This document shows positions 34,918 through 43,553 of a DNA stretch of 64,000 nt, piece by piece. The DNA lies in the NCBI GenBank assembly GCA_018056685.1, contig JAGPFC010000013.1:1-64000 (forward strand). Direction: 5' to 3'. Made by a program: the position numbers and the translations under genes. Positions within the stretch are counted from its first letter, which is position 1, and every line of letters begins with the position of its first letter. The DNA is from Smithella sp. (GTDB lineage: Bacteria > Desulfobacterota > Syntrophia > Syntrophales > Smithellaceae). A model generated the notes under the pieces. That model was not told the DNA's origin and searched no databases. It was given only the letters and a program-made list of their open reading frames with translations.

Positions 34918-36021
34918 CTAGAAGATGGTTCTTCTGCCGTTGTATCTGTCGATATCGTAATATTTATCGAGATCAACAAGTTTTAATTTATTAATGATCC
35001 CCTGCAGAGGGGCTGTGGTAATTTCGCCTCTGTCGAGGCTGACCATCCGGCCGAAATCGCCATTAACAATCATATCGACGGCGGCGATGCCGAACCACCG
35101 GGCCATCAGGCGATCGTGAGCGGATGGTGTTCCCCCGCGTTGAAGATGACTGAGGGTGATATGGCGCGCTTCCAGACCGGTTTTCTTTTCAATTTCCGTT
35201 GCGACATAACTGCCGATTCCTCCCACGGAAACATGCCCGAAATCATCAACATGGCTGTCTTTCAGAAATTCCTGGTGTCCTTTCAGTTTCGCGCCTTCGG
35301 CAACCACAATAATAGAATAATTGATTTCCCGGCCTTTTCTTTCCCGTAAAAGTTCGCAGACCTTTTCCATATCGAAGGGGCATTCAGGTATCAGAATAAT
35401 ATAGGCTCCGCTGCATTCTCCCCCGCGCAAAGCGAGCCATCCGGCATGACGTCCCATCGTTTCGACCACAAAAATTCTTCCGTGAGAACCGGCGGTTGTC
35501 CGGAGACGGTCAATTTCTTCCATGATAATATTGACCGCCGTGTCAAATCCGAGTGAATATTCCGTTCCCGTGAGATCCATATCGATTGTTTTGGGAATTC
35601 CCACCGTTTTAATCCCCATTTTATAGAGCTTGTAGGCCACGCCCAGCGTGTCTTCCCCGCCTATGGCGACGATGGCGTCAATGCCCAGTTTTTTGATGTT
35701 TTCAAGAACTTTTTCAGAACGATCATTTTTCGGATTAAAGGGATTGGTCCGGGAAGTTCCCAGGTTGGTGCCACCGTAACGATCCCATGCTCTGACGATT
35801 TCTTCATCCAGCGGCTTCATCCAGCGCGCGCAGCTTTTGGGATCATCCGGATCGACTTCGACGATTCCCTTCCACCCCTCGACAATGCCGACAATCTCAA
35901 ATGATACAGAACGGTTTGCGGCTATACGGAGATCGAGCGCGCTTTTGGTTACCCATTTAATCGCTCCGTTTAATCCGGGACAATCCCCTCCGCCTGTCAA
36001 TACGGCAATCTTCATTTTCAT
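34918..36021 (-). CDS. Pyrophosphate-type 6-phosphofructokinase
   Basis: A 367-residue enzyme of the PfkA superfamily. TGGGDCPGLNGAI opens it, GGEDTLGVA forms the phosphate-donor site, and PKTIDMDL is the catalytic loop. ATP enzymes have Gly at both selector positions (GGDGS and PGTIDND). Here Asp and Lys are present, the combination seen in PPi-dependent and actinobacterial-type clade III enzymes, so reversible use of pyrophosphate is likely. GRHAGWLAL and LQRGGTPSAHDR are also conserved. The start at 36021 follows GGAG by nine bases; the longer reading frame upstream is hydrophobic and unlike the family. Syntrophs often use PPi to save ATP. Confidence 0.9.
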   Translation of the reverse strand: MKMKIAVLTGGGDCPGLNGAIKWVTKSALDLRIAANRSVSFEIVGIVEGWKGIVEVDPDDPKSCARWMKPLDEEIVRAWDRYGGTNLGTSRTNPFNPKNDRSEKVLENIKKLGIDAIVAIGGEDTLGVAYKLYKMGIKTVGIPKTIDMDLTGTEYSLGFDTAVNIIMEEIDRLRTTAGSHGRIFVVETMGRHAGWLALRGGECSGAYIILIPECPFDMEKVCELLRERKGREINYSIIVVAEGAKLKGHQEFLKDSHVDDFGHVSVGGIGSYVATEIEKKTGLEARHITLSHLQRGGTPSAHDRLMARWFGIAAVDMIVNGDFGRMVSLDRGEITTAPLQGIINKLKLVDLDKYYDIDRYNGRRTIF

Positions 36022-36123
36022 ATTTTTTTTCTCCAAAAGATTGAAAATTAAAATAAATAAAATCTGGAAATTTATAGAAAGATACGATGTTTGTTTTATA
36101 AGAAAAACTTGTTCGTAAGTCAA

Positions 36124-36151
36124 CAACATAAATAACACAACATAAATAACG
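36124..36151. repeat. Tandem 14-bp repeat in pfk-prmA divergent region
   Basis: Two adjacent copies of CAACATAAATAACA with one difference at the last base. They lie between the divergent phosphofructokinase and prmA genes. Too short to interpret. Confidence 0.6.
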
Positions 36152-36191
36152 TCAGAAAGATAATCTTTTTATTGTTGAATGCTCAGGATGC

Positions 36192-36220
36192 TTGAAATAT
36201 TGACGAAAAGAATATATAAG
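36192..36220 (+). promoter_or_regulatory. Sigma-70-type promoter of prmA operon
   Basis: TTGAAA at 36192-36197, a 17-base spacer, and TATAAG at 36215-36220. Initiation near 36227 would leave a leader of about 20 bases before prmA. Confidence 0.6.
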
Positions 36221-36248
36221 TAAAACAAACACTGCCACAGGATTTTTC

Positions 36249-37184
36249 ATGACAGAAAAAGAAACGGTAAAATGGCTGAAAGTTGAAATACTGGCTCATC
36301 CGGAGCTTATGGATGCGCTTGGAAATTTTCTGACCGAATCCGGCGCACAGGGCGTTTTTCAGGAATCTCTGGCACCGCAGCAAACCGAGGGAGATTTTCC
36401 GGAACCGACCGACGAAGATATTTTGAAAGCCTATTTTCCACATGACAACCGTAATGAAAAAAGACTGGCCGCTCTGCAGAAATATATCAACAGTCTTGCT
36501 GAAATTTTTCCGAACTTCGCAAAGCCTTCGTTTACCACGGAAACCATCTGTGATCCCGACTGGGGAGAACAATGGAAGAAATATTTCATGCCCGTCCGGG
36601 TCAGCAACAATATTGTTATCAAGCCGACGTGGGAACGATACACGCCCGCCAGCCGCGATATTGTGATTGAAATTGATCCCGGTATGGCTTTTGGAACGGG
36701 TCAGCATCCTTCGACACGCATGTGTATTGAAGCCATTGAAGATATCATTATGAATGACCGTTCCATCAAAGAATGGAAGGTGATGGATGTCGGTTGCGGC
36801 ACGGGAATCTTGGGCATCACCGCGGCTAAGATGGGGGCACAGGATGTCATTTGCATTGACACCGACAGGAAAGCCGTGGAAATCGCCGGTGAAAACGCCA
36901 CCATCAATAATGTGAGGACCTCTCTGCGCATTATGAATAAAAACGCGACGGCGATCGATAAACCGCGCAATCTGATTATTGCCAATCTGACCGCCAATCT
37001 CCTGATCACGCTCCGCCCGCATTTGGAAGACTTGCTTTTGCCGGAGGGATACCTGATTATTTCGGGTATCATAGAGCAGGATGCTAAAAGAATCGAAAAG
37101 GAATTTATTGCCGATCCCCTTTCTCTTCATCGAATGATCACCGAGAAAGAATGGGTCTGTTACGTGCTGCGCAGAAATCCGTAA
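36249..37184 (+). CDS. prmA: Ribosomal protein L11 methyltransferase
   Basis: A 311-residue SAM-dependent enzyme that methylates ribosomal protein L11. The N-terminal substrate-recognition region carries the DPDWGEQWKKYFMPVRV motif. The catalytic domain has IDPGMAFGTGQHPST, the SAM loop VMDVGCGTGILGI, and NLTANLL with GYLIISGI. It is first in a three-gene plus-strand unit with rsmE and an RDD protein, a common pairing of rRNA/r-protein modification genes. A longer antisense frame covers this gene but is a shadow. Confidence 0.95.
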   Translation: MTEKETVKWLKVEILAHPELMDALGNFLTESGAQGVFQESLAPQQTEGDFPEPTDEDILKAYFPHDNRNEKRLAALQKYINSLAEIFPNFAKPSFTTETICDPDWGEQWKKYFMPVRVSNNIVIKPTWERYTPASRDIVIEIDPGMAFGTGQHPSTRMCIEAIEDIIMNDRSIKEWKVMDVGCGTGILGITAAKMGAQDVICIDTDRKAVEIAGENATINNVRTSLRIMNKNATAIDKPRNLIIANLTANLLITLRPHLEDLLLPEGYLIISGIIEQDAKRIEKEFIADPLSLHRMITEKEWVCYVLRRNP

Positions 37185-37230
37185 ACAATCCGTTTTCATC
37201 TGCTTTGGGCAAACATAAGGATGAACCGTC

Positions 37231-38004
37231 TTGACCATTCCCCGCATATACAGTCCGCAATCTCTGGAAAACAAAACAACCTGTGAACTGGGCGAGGATA
37301 CTTTAAAATATCTCAGACAGGTTATGCGCCTGAAGCAGGGCGACAGGATCAATATCTTTGACGGCTTCGGTCACGAGTTTGAGGCGCTCATTCAGAATTA
37401 TTCCTTAAAGACGGTCATCATTGAACTGGGTAAACCGGTTCCGTCCGAGGCCAGAGAAATCAAAATCATACTGGCCCAGGCCCTGCCGAAGGCCAGGAAA
37501 ATGGACACGATCATCAAAAGTGCCGCGGAGCTGGGTACGGACAGGATTATCCCTTTTCACGCCGCAAGGTCGGTCAGTCAGATTGGTGATGAAAAAAGTG
37601 AATTGAAGCTGAGCCGCTGGCGGAAGATCGCGCAGGAAGCTGCTCGTTCCAGCCACAGTGCTTACATCACTCATGTATCAAAAATCTCCTCTTTCAGCGA
37701 GATGCTTTCATTATCATCCCAAAGCGCCTGGAAATTTATTTTCTGGGAAGAAGAATCTCAGAAAACCATCAAAGATGTTTTAACGGATGCATCCCTGATG
37801 GATGCAAAAGATTTTTTCATCGTGGTTGGACCGGAAGGCGGTTTTTCCAGAGACGAAATTACCCGGGCAAAGGATGCCGGATTTATTTCCCTGAGTCTGG
37901 GAAAACAGATTCTGAAAGTGGAAACGGCGGGAGCGGCCATTCTATCCATCATCCAGTACGAAAAAGGGATCTTCAGCAGGAAAACACAGGAGGTGACAAA
38001 ATGA
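37231..38004 (+). CDS. rsmE: 16S rRNA m3U1498 methyltransferase
   Basis: A 257-residue SPOUT-class enzyme that methylates U1498 of 16S rRNA. YLRQVMRLKQGDRINIFDG is the N-terminal PUA-like part. KARKMDTIIKSAAELGTDRI, RSSHSAYIT, VVGPEGGFSRDEI and LGKQILKVETAGAAI form the knotted SAM-binding region. The start is TTG at 37231 with AAGGA nine bases upstream; the ATG at 37221 is out of frame. The stop overlaps the next start by four bases. Confidence 0.95.
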   Translation: MTIPRIYSPQSLENKTTCELGEDTLKYLRQVMRLKQGDRINIFDGFGHEFEALIQNYSLKTVIIELGKPVPSEAREIKIILAQALPKARKMDTIIKSAAELGTDRIIPFHAARSVSQIGDEKSELKLSRWRKIAQEAARSSHSAYITHVSKISSFSEMLSLSSQSAWKFIFWEEESQKTIKDVLTDASLMDAKDFFIVVGPEGGFSRDEITRAKDAGFISLSLGKQILKVETAGAAILSIIQYEKGIFSRKTQEVTK

Positions 38005-38558
38005 CTTTTTATAAATATGCCGGATTCTGGCGGCGGCTGATCGCTTTCACGATTGACGGCACAATCATCTTTTTTATTTTTCTGATTTTGTTTTTCATCG
38101 CTTCGATGGCATTTTTTTCAGGCGCTATTTCGGTTAACGGTGACAGAATCCTTGCCGATTTAAATCGGCCCACACAATTTTCTCCGGTGATATTTTATTT
38201 GTGGGCGTTTTATTTTGTCCTCAATATTACCTATTTCACCTATTTTCACGGTGCGACTGGACGAACGCCGGGAAAAATGATTCTCGGGCTGCAGGTGGTG
38301 ACCGAAGAGGGTAAGCCGATTTCCTTTGGTACGGCGTTTTTAAGATCGGTCGGTTATTTTGTTTCGAATATCCTTTATCTCGGTTTTATCTGGGCTGCTT
38401 TTGATCGTAGAAAACAGGGCTGGCACGACAAAATTGCCGGAACGGTCGTTATTGTCAAAGAAAAAACTGATCAAAGCGCCGGCTTGTCCATTCCGGATGA
38501 CGCGCCTTCTTCAATGCCGGTACAACCGGTAAAACCACCGGAAGCTGATAATCCTTAG
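38001..38558 (+). CDS. RDD-family membrane protein
   Basis: A 185-residue protein with three hydrophobic helices. YAGFWRRLIAFTIDGTIIFF holds the conserved Arg and Asp residues that name the family, and GRTPGKMILGLQVV with a final WHDKIAGTVVI are typical. The tail (from about 155) is proline-rich and polar. RDD proteins are thought to be transporters or chaperones of envelope processes, but the role here is unknown. ATGA overlap couples it to rsmE. Confidence 0.88.
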   Translation: MTFYKYAGFWRRLIAFTIDGTIIFFIFLILFFIASMAFFSGAISVNGDRILADLNRPTQFSPVIFYLWAFYFVLNITYFTYFHGATGRTPGKMILGLQVVTEEGKPISFGTAFLRSVGYFVSNILYLGFIWAAFDRRKQGWHDKIAGTVVIVKEKTDQSAGLSIPDDAPSSMPVQPVKPPEADNP

Positions 38559-38603
38559 ATACGCAATATCTATGCATGAGCAATCCGGAGGCAGAAAAAG
38601 ACC

Positions 38604-38630
38604 TTGACAAAAGAAATCTTATTCTATAGA
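38604..38630 (+). promoter_or_regulatory. Probable tRNA-Phe promoter
   Basis: TTGACA at 38604-38609 and TATAGA at 38625-38630 with a short 15-base spacer, followed by a GC-rich discriminator (CGGTTGC). It lies 36 bases upstream of tRNA-Phe. Confidence 0.45.
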
Positions 38631-38665
38631 CGGTTGCATAATTTTCGGGGATTCATGAATCCAAC

Positions 38666-38741
38666 GGGTCGGTAGCTCAGTCGGTAGAGCATCGGACTGA
38701 AAATCCGAGTGTCGACAGTTCAATTCTGTCCTGACCCACCA
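38666..38741 (+). tRNA. tRNA-Phe(GAA)
   Basis: A 76-base cloverleaf. The acceptor GGGTCGG pairs with CTGACCC (one G-T), and the D-arm is GCTC/GAGC. The anticodon stem TCGGA/TCCGA encloses CTGAAAA (anticodon GAA), and the T-stem GACAG/CTGTC encloses TTCAATT. The 3' CCA is encoded (38739-38741). Confidence 0.97.
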
Positions 38742-38750
38742 TTAATATCA

Positions 38751-38792
38751 AGGGGTTGCAAGTTTTAACGGAGCTTGCGCCCCTTCTTTTTT
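38751..38792 (+). terminator. Rho-independent terminator of tRNA-Phe
   Basis: AGGGG (38751) pairs with CCCCT (38780-38784) and GCAAG with CTTGC, followed by CTTTTTT (38786-38792). Its position nine bases after the tRNA is as expected. Confidence 0.8.
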
Positions 38793-38850
38793 GGGGCACT
38801 GTGATAAAATCGTGATAAACGCCCGTCTTCGAATCTTGAGTTTACTCTCC

Positions 38851-41439
38851 TCACGCGAAAAAGCAAATCATCTTCTGCGTGACGATATCCGAAAGCAGGC
38901 GCAAATCCTTGGCCCGCACATCATAGACATGAACCACTTTGGCAAAGCGCGCGTCATTCGGCATCAAATCCGTCAAAATATTGGGTTGTTTCTTCATCAA
39001 GGCCGTATTGAAAATGACCTCTTTCTTTTCCGGGTAAATGGCCATGTAAAAAATGTCCATTTCCACCATGTCCTGGAAAAAATGTGTGCCGAAAGACAAA
39101 TCGGGAATCAGAGAACCGTCGTGATAAGCGATTTCACCGATGGCGGTGATGTTGTTGATTTCCGAAAAAGTGACCGGAACACCCATCGCCGGTGTCGTGG
39201 TTCCCCATCTTCCGGGTCCCAGCAGAATCGTGGGCATGACATCTCTTTTACCGATTTGTTTATTCAGCTTACCGACCAGTCTGGCGACGTCGTGTTTTTC
39301 AGACAGACCTAGTGCCGCATATCCTTTGGGATCAATATAAATAATTCTCGATATGGCCTGATAAACGCTGCCGCCCATAAAATTGGCTTCCTGTTGGAGC
39401 AGAATTTTTGATTTGTTGATTTTTTCCGGCAGTTCCACCCGGCTGTAATGTCCCTTGGTCTGAAAAGGGCGGCATTGCAGAAGATTGATCTTCGGTTTGC
39501 CCTCGGCATTGAAGTTGGCCGTAAATTCGATATCAACCGGATAGCGGTAAACCTGCTCCAGTTTTCGAAGCATGTTAGACATCGTTTTAGGAAAGGGGGT
39601 GCTCTGGAGCAATTCGTCGAAGGTCAGAATCCAGGTGTCTTTTGCCACTCTGCCCAGGGACCGTAGATATTCCGCCGCGGCCATGTCTCGCGTGGCGATC
39701 ATGTCCAGATGTGATTCGATGGATTCATCAAGCAAGTCGGACGCAGGAAGGGATTGAAAATAATTCTCCTTCAGATTCAGCAGATCCACTTCATTTTGCG
39801 AAAATCGTCTGATGTCTTCCTGTTTGGAATAAGGTTTAATCAGCGGGGCATCCAGCGCGACGATGCGCGGGTAATCGTTTTCCACGCGATTGACCGCCCG
39901 GGTGCCCAGACCAAAAACAATACGCAGCATGCCGGCTTTCGGGTCCATGCCTTTCTGCCAGACAAAAGTGTTGTAGGAAAGGCCGACGCCGGCGAGATCC
40001 GGGAAGAAATACATGTTGCGATGAGAACCGGACACCCGCTGGACAAGAAGCGCCATCTGCTCGTCCTGCTGGGCCATCCCGCGCTGCAGACGGTACGTCA
40101 GGGCGTCTTCGTTCATCGCCGAAGCGAAAATTTTCTTTACCGCATCTTCAAAATTTTTATACCGGGTTTCCGGCGTGCCCTGATTGGGACAAAAATAGCT
40201 TTCATATTTGCCGGCAAAGGCGTTACCGAATGCGTCTTCCAAAAGTGAACTGGAACGAACAATAATGGGCGACTGACCGAAATATTCCAGCATGAAGAGA
40301 AACTGTTCCTTGACTTCATCCGGGAAAACGCCATGCAGCATTTTCTCCTTCAGTTCTTTGGCCACTTTAAAATATCCTTCATCGGTTTTCTGCTCCATCA
40401 GCAGTTTCCACCAGCCGTTTTGCACCATGTAGGAGTAAAAAATATCCGATCCAATGTAAAAGGAATCGTGAAGTTCCAGCTCGGCATCCCAGTCAAACGT
40501 CGGATCTTTGCGCAGAATATTGCGCGCCAGCAGCATGCCCACGGACTTGCCGCCGATAAATCCCGTACCGATCAGCCGTTTTTTGATCTCCACAAGATCT
40601 TCCAGTGTGAAATATTCTTTGACCAGCGAAAGCATTCTTTTTTCCCGTCCGATCATCACGCGGGAAAGCGTTTCCACCATCTCCTGTTTTTCCTGAACTG
40701 CACCCGGATCTTCCAGAAGATTATTGGCTTTCAGAAAAATGCGGTCCCAGTAATCGAGATTGCGCTCGCTGCTGGTGGCATTCTTGTCCGTCAGATAGGA
40801 CAGGATGCTGGCGGCATCGGCGCTGTTCAGTATCGGAACAAATTTGTCGCCTTCCATGATGTGCGGCAGAAACATGGTTGGGGTGTAGCGTTTCCAGGCT
40901 TTGAGTGGATGGATGCATATTTTACCTTTATTGTTATAAACATCAAGCAGGACCTGCGTGGTTTCACGAATCCGGGCAATCGTTTTGAAAGAATGGCGGC
41001 TGCGCAGAATGGCGAAATAAGCCACGGTGTTTAATTCGAACAGATAAGGACAGGTGATGACGAAGAAATTGCCGATCATTAAATCCGTTGCCCAGGCCAT
41101 CAGCAGATCGGAGAGGCAATCGAAAACATAAAACACATCCAATCCCTCATCACGGACAATGTTATGCACCTGTGTGGAAAACGATTCAAAACCCTTGTTG
41201 GCATTGAGTTTATAAACTTTAATTTTTTTATTGGGTTCCAGAATAGGTGGGTGATTGGCAAATCGCATATAAACCAGTCGACGATTCTGAGCAAGGGCTG
41301 TTTTGACGTAAGGATTGACAAATTTTTTGTAATCCTCAATATCGTCAACCTGCAGAACGACATTGTCACCCATTTGTAAATAATTCAGAATTTCATCCAG
41401 ACCGTTTATTCCTGTGCTGACCCGTGTGTATGGTGCCAT
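38851..41439 (-). CDS. PPDK_N (PEP/pyruvate-binding ATP-grasp) protein with RecA/KaiC-like N-terminus
   Basis: An 862-residue protein. Residues 1-230 begin VSTGINGLDEILNYLQMGDN, the opening of a KaiC/RecA-like ATPase, but the Walker A loop GxxxxGK(T/S) is missing. A helical linker follows. From about 285 comes a pyruvate phosphate dikinase N-terminal ATP-grasp: GTGFIGGKSVGMLLARNIL, SPIIVRSSSLLEDAFGNAFAGKYES, LALLVQRVSGS-type and FGLGTRAVNR. NLLQCRPFQ ends the PPDK_N fold, followed by a C-terminal region with LLGPGRWGTT. The phosphohistidine swivel and PEP/pyruvate TIM-barrel domains are absent, so it is not a complete PEP synthase. It may transfer phosphate to another target. Monocistronic, with palindrome GTACAAAATTGTAC 32 bases upstream. 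Confidence 0.8.
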   Translation of the reverse strand: MAPYTRVSTGINGLDEILNYLQMGDNVVLQVDDIEDYKKFVNPYVKTALAQNRRLVYMRFANHPPILEPNKKIKVYKLNANKGFESFSTQVHNIVRDEGLDVFYVFDCLSDLLMAWATDLMIGNFFVITCPYLFELNTVAYFAILRSRHSFKTIARIRETTQVLLDVYNNKGKICIHPLKAWKRYTPTMFLPHIMEGDKFVPILNSADAASILSYLTDKNATSSERNLDYWDRIFLKANNLLEDPGAVQEKQEMVETLSRVMIGREKRMLSLVKEYFTLEDLVEIKKRLIGTGFIGGKSVGMLLARNILRKDPTFDWDAELELHDSFYIGSDIFYSYMVQNGWWKLLMEQKTDEGYFKVAKELKEKMLHGVFPDEVKEQFLFMLEYFGQSPIIVRSSSLLEDAFGNAFAGKYESYFCPNQGTPETRYKNFEDAVKKIFASAMNEDALTYRLQRGMAQQDEQMALLVQRVSGSHRNMYFFPDLAGVGLSYNTFVWQKGMDPKAGMLRIVFGLGTRAVNRVENDYPRIVALDAPLIKPYSKQEDIRRFSQNEVDLLNLKENYFQSLPASDLLDESIESHLDMIATRDMAAAEYLRSLGRVAKDTWILTFDELLQSTPFPKTMSNMLRKLEQVYRYPVDIEFTANFNAEGKPKINLLQCRPFQTKGHYSRVELPEKINKSKILLQQEANFMGGSVYQAISRIIYIDPKGYAALGLSEKHDVARLVGKLNKQIGKRDVMPTILLGPGRWGTTTPAMGVPVTFSEINNITAIGEIAYHDGSLIPDLSFGTHFFQDMVEMDIFYMAIYPEKKEVIFNTALMKKQPNILTDLMPNDARFAKVVHVYDVRAKDLRLLSDIVTQKMICFFA

Positions 41440-41470
41440 AATAATTTATCCTCATCTTAATTTTGTTAAG

Positions 41471-41484
41471 GTACAAAATTGTAC
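41471..41484. promoter_or_regulatory. Palindrome GTACAAAATTGTAC (candidate activator site)
   Basis: A perfect 14-base dyad. The same pattern, GnACAAATTTGTnC, recurs at 41718-41731, 49642-49655, 49746-49759, 51769-51782 and 51798-51811, always near sigma-54 promoters of this island. This copy is also 32 bases upstream of the PPDK_N-type gene, so it could serve either direction. Confidence 0.5.
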
Positions 41485-41647
41485 TTCATAAATCGGCTGA
41501 TTATCATCAAAAGCCATTGCGCAAAAAAATCCCATCTTCAAAATAACAAACTTTATCAATACATTACAGCAGAAAAGCATTATCTGGCAATATCTGTCTT
41601 TGATTTTATCCAAAATCAAAAAAGCTTTTCTGTAATTGGTTAATCAA

Positions 41648-41696
41648 TTTTTGTGCCATAAAGATTCAAAAGACTATTTTTGTGCCATCAAGGTTC
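41648..41696. repeat. 20-bp direct repeat upstream of amtB1
   Basis: TTTTTGTGCCATAAAGATTC at 41648-41667 and TTTTTGTGCCATCAAGGTTC at 41677-41696 (18 of 20 identical) are offset by 29 bases, close to three helical turns. TTGTGC matches half of the island palindrome. They are placed about 215-245 bases upstream of the sigma-54 element, where enhancer-binding proteins commonly sit. Confidence 0.6.
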
Positions 41697-41717
41697 TCTT
41701 TTGTATCTCACTCATCT

Positions 41718-41731
41718 CAACAAATTTGTAC
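41718..41731. promoter_or_regulatory. Candidate enhancer site upstream of amtB1
   Basis: CAACAAATTTGTAC matches the island palindrome GnACAAATTTGTnC except at one outer base. It lies about 165 bases upstream of the amtB1 sigma-54 -24 box. Confidence 0.45.
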
Positions 41732-41895
41732 TTTTTTAGGAGTGAAAGCCAGATGAATCATGTTTCTTCAGCCGGGCTGTTAAAGCACATAATTCAGATC
41801 TAATTTTTAAAATGATACAATAATGTCCGCTTTTTATAAACATGATTTTAATATATTTATTAGTAATTACAATAGTTTGTAAATATTATCCCTGT

Positions 41896-41912
41896 TTGGC
41901 ATAATCATTGCC
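41896..41912 (+). promoter_or_regulatory. Sigma-54 promoter of amtB1-glnK1 operon
   Basis: TTGGCATAATCATTGCC has GG (41898-41899) and GC (41910-41911) ten bases apart, as required for -24/-12 elements. Transcription would start near 41923, about 31 bases before amtB1. Confidence 0.8.
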
Positions 41913-41953
41913 CTTAGTAAAAGGGAAACAATTTTTATGAGGAGGTGTTGATT

Positions 41954-43189
41954 ATGATGAATTCGGGAGATACAGCATGGGTCTTAACCGCCAGCGCGCT
42001 GGTCTTATTAATGACCATTCCGGGACTGGCCTTTTTCTATGGAGGATTGGTTCGCCGCAAGAACGTCCTCTCCATTTTGATGCAATGTTTTGTTATTGTC
42101 TGTGTCGTCAGTCTACAGTGGATGCTGTTCGGCTATTCGCTGGCTTTTGGTCCTGACTTTCATGGCATCATCGGCAAACTGGACTGGATGGGTCTGGCAG
42201 GTGTCGGCTCTTTACCGAATCCGGATTATTCCAAGGGCATTCCGCATTACGCCTTTATGATTTTCCAGGCCATGTTCGCCATTATTACACCGGCGTTGAT
42301 TATCGGGGCTTATGCAGAGCGGGTCAAGTTTTCCGCCTTCCTGGTTTTTACCCTCCTTTGGACGACGTTCGTTTATGATCCGCTGGCGCACTGGGTCTGG
42401 GGTGTTGGAGGGTGGATGCGCAATCTGGGTGCGCTGGATTTCGCCGGCGGAATAGTCGTGCATGTCAGCTCCGGAATTTCGGCCCTGGTTCTTGCTTTAC
42501 TGCTGGGGAAGAGAATCGGTTACAATCATCAACCCATTCGTCCGCACAATCTTCCTTTTACGGTTCTGGGGGCGGCGCTCTTGTGGTTCGGCTGGTTCGG
42601 CTTCAATGCGGGCAGTGCGCTCGCCGCGGACGGTCTGGCCGCCAATGCTTTTGTGACCACACATATCGCCACGGCCGCCGCCGGTCTGACCTGGGCCCTG
42701 GTGGAATGGTGGCACAACGGTACACCAACCATTCTGGGTGCCGCGACCGGTGCCGTGGCCGGACTGGTTGCGGTGACTCCCGCCTGCGGTTTTGTCAATC
42801 CGATGAATGCCATGTTTATCGGTATGATCGTCGCCGTCGTCTGCTATATCGCGGTTGCAATCATTAAGGGAAAACTCGGCTATGACGACTCTCTGGACGC
42901 TTTCGGTGTACACGGCGTGGGAGGAACTGTCGGAACAATCGCTACCGGATTGTTTGCGGAAAAAGTTGTCAATGCCGCCGGAGCCGACGGTCTGCTTTTC
43001 GGGAATGCGCATCAGCTTTATGTTCAGTCTCTATCGCTGATCGTGACCGTCGCCTTTGCCGCGATCATGACCTTCATCCTCTTCAAGATCGTGGATGCGA
43101 TGATGGGTATGCGCGTGGAAGAACATAATGAAATCGTCGGCTTGGATTTGACGCAACAAAGCGAAGCCGCTTATACCGTGATTGAATAG
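41954..43189 (+). CDS. amtB: Ammonium transporter (first copy)
   Basis: A 411-residue Amt/Rh-type channel for ammonium with about 11 membrane helices. AFFYGGLVRRKNVLS lies in the first helices. The twin pore histidines are in GGIVVHVSSG and FGVHGVGGT, and the QxxFA-type gate reads MIFQAMFAIITPALI. ATG 41954 follows GGAGG by eight bases. Sigma-54 control and co-transcription with glnK1 12 bases downstream are the classic arrangement for nitrogen-limited ammonium uptake, with the PII protein plugging the channel when nitrogen is ample. Confidence 0.96.
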   Translation: MMNSGDTAWVLTASALVLLMTIPGLAFFYGGLVRRKNVLSILMQCFVIVCVVSLQWMLFGYSLAFGPDFHGIIGKLDWMGLAGVGSLPNPDYSKGIPHYAFMIFQAMFAIITPALIIGAYAERVKFSAFLVFTLLWTTFVYDPLAHWVWGVGGWMRNLGALDFAGGIVVHVSSGISALVLALLLGKRIGYNHQPIRPHNLPFTVLGAALLWFGWFGFNAGSALAADGLAANAFVTTHIATAAAGLTWALVEWWHNGTPTILGAATGAVAGLVAVTPACGFVNPMNAMFIGMIVAVVCYIAVAIIKGKLGYDDSLDAFGVHGVGGTVGTIATGLFAEKVVNAAGADGLLFGNAHQLYVQSLSLIVTVAFAAIMTFILFKIVDAMMGMRVEEHNEIVGLDLTQQSEAAYTVIE

Positions 43190-43201
43190 GAGGAATGAAT
43201 C

Positions 43202-43543
43202 ATGAAACTCGTTATCGCCATCATTCAACCGCACAAACTGGAAGCGGTGAAAAAAGAACTGGAGGCCGTGGACGTCAATCTGATGACCGTCACCAATGTT
43301 CTGGGACAGGGCAGGCAAAAGGGCGTCACCGAAATATACCGCGGCGCGAAGGAAGCAGGTGGTTTGCTCAATAAAGTCAGACTGGATATCGCCGTGAATG
43401 AGGACTTTGTGGAACCGACGATTAAAGCGATTACCAAAGGAGCCCATACGGGATCCGTCGGCGATGGAAAAATATTTGTCGTGGAACTGGCTGAGTGCAT
43501 CCGCATCAGCAGCGGCGAGCGCGGTGGTATAGCCATCGGTTAA
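43202..43543 (+). CDS. glnK: PII signalling protein GlnK (first copy)
   Basis: A 113-residue PII trimer subunit. It opens MKLVIAIIQPHKLEAVKKEL; the T-loop reads GRQKGVTEIYRGAKEAGG, and TGSVGDGKIFV is the B-loop. Counting along the T-loop, the residue that is uridylylated in enteric PII (Tyr51, RGAEY) is glutamate here (RGAKE), so GlnD-type uridylylation at that site is not possible, although Tyr46 is kept. It should sense ATP/ADP and 2-oxoglutarate and gate the neighbouring AmtB. It lies 12 bases after amtB1. Confidence 0.95.
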   Translation: MKLVIAIIQPHKLEAVKKELEAVDVNLMTVTNVLGQGRQKGVTEIYRGAKEAGGLLNKVRLDIAVNEDFVEPTIKAITKGAHTGSVGDGKIFVVELAECIRISSGERGGIAIG

Positions 43544-43553
43544 GGTGATCATC

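Larger units (their letters stand above)
41440..41953. other. AT-rich divergent regulatory region upstream of amtB1
   Basis: A 514-base region with no gene. It contains a 14-base palindrome (41471-41484), an AT-only hairpin (TTTGATTTT-ATCC-AAAATCAAA, about 41599-41620), a 20-base direct repeat (41648-41696), a second palindrome-like site (41718-41731) and a sigma-54 promoter (41896-41912). The layout is that of an enhancer-controlled nitrogen promoter. Confidence 0.7.

Noticed and set aside
36183-37352. 389-codon open frame on the minus strand opposite prmA
   Set aside because: It lies entirely antisense to a clear prmA gene and the start of rsmE, and its composition has no recognisable domain. 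It is a shadow frame.
38666-38815. tRNA-Phe 3' end as an integration site for a mobile island
   Set aside because: The GTGATAAA direct repeats just downstream were suggestive, but there is no integrase gene and no second copy of the tRNA end. Genes on both sides are ordinary.
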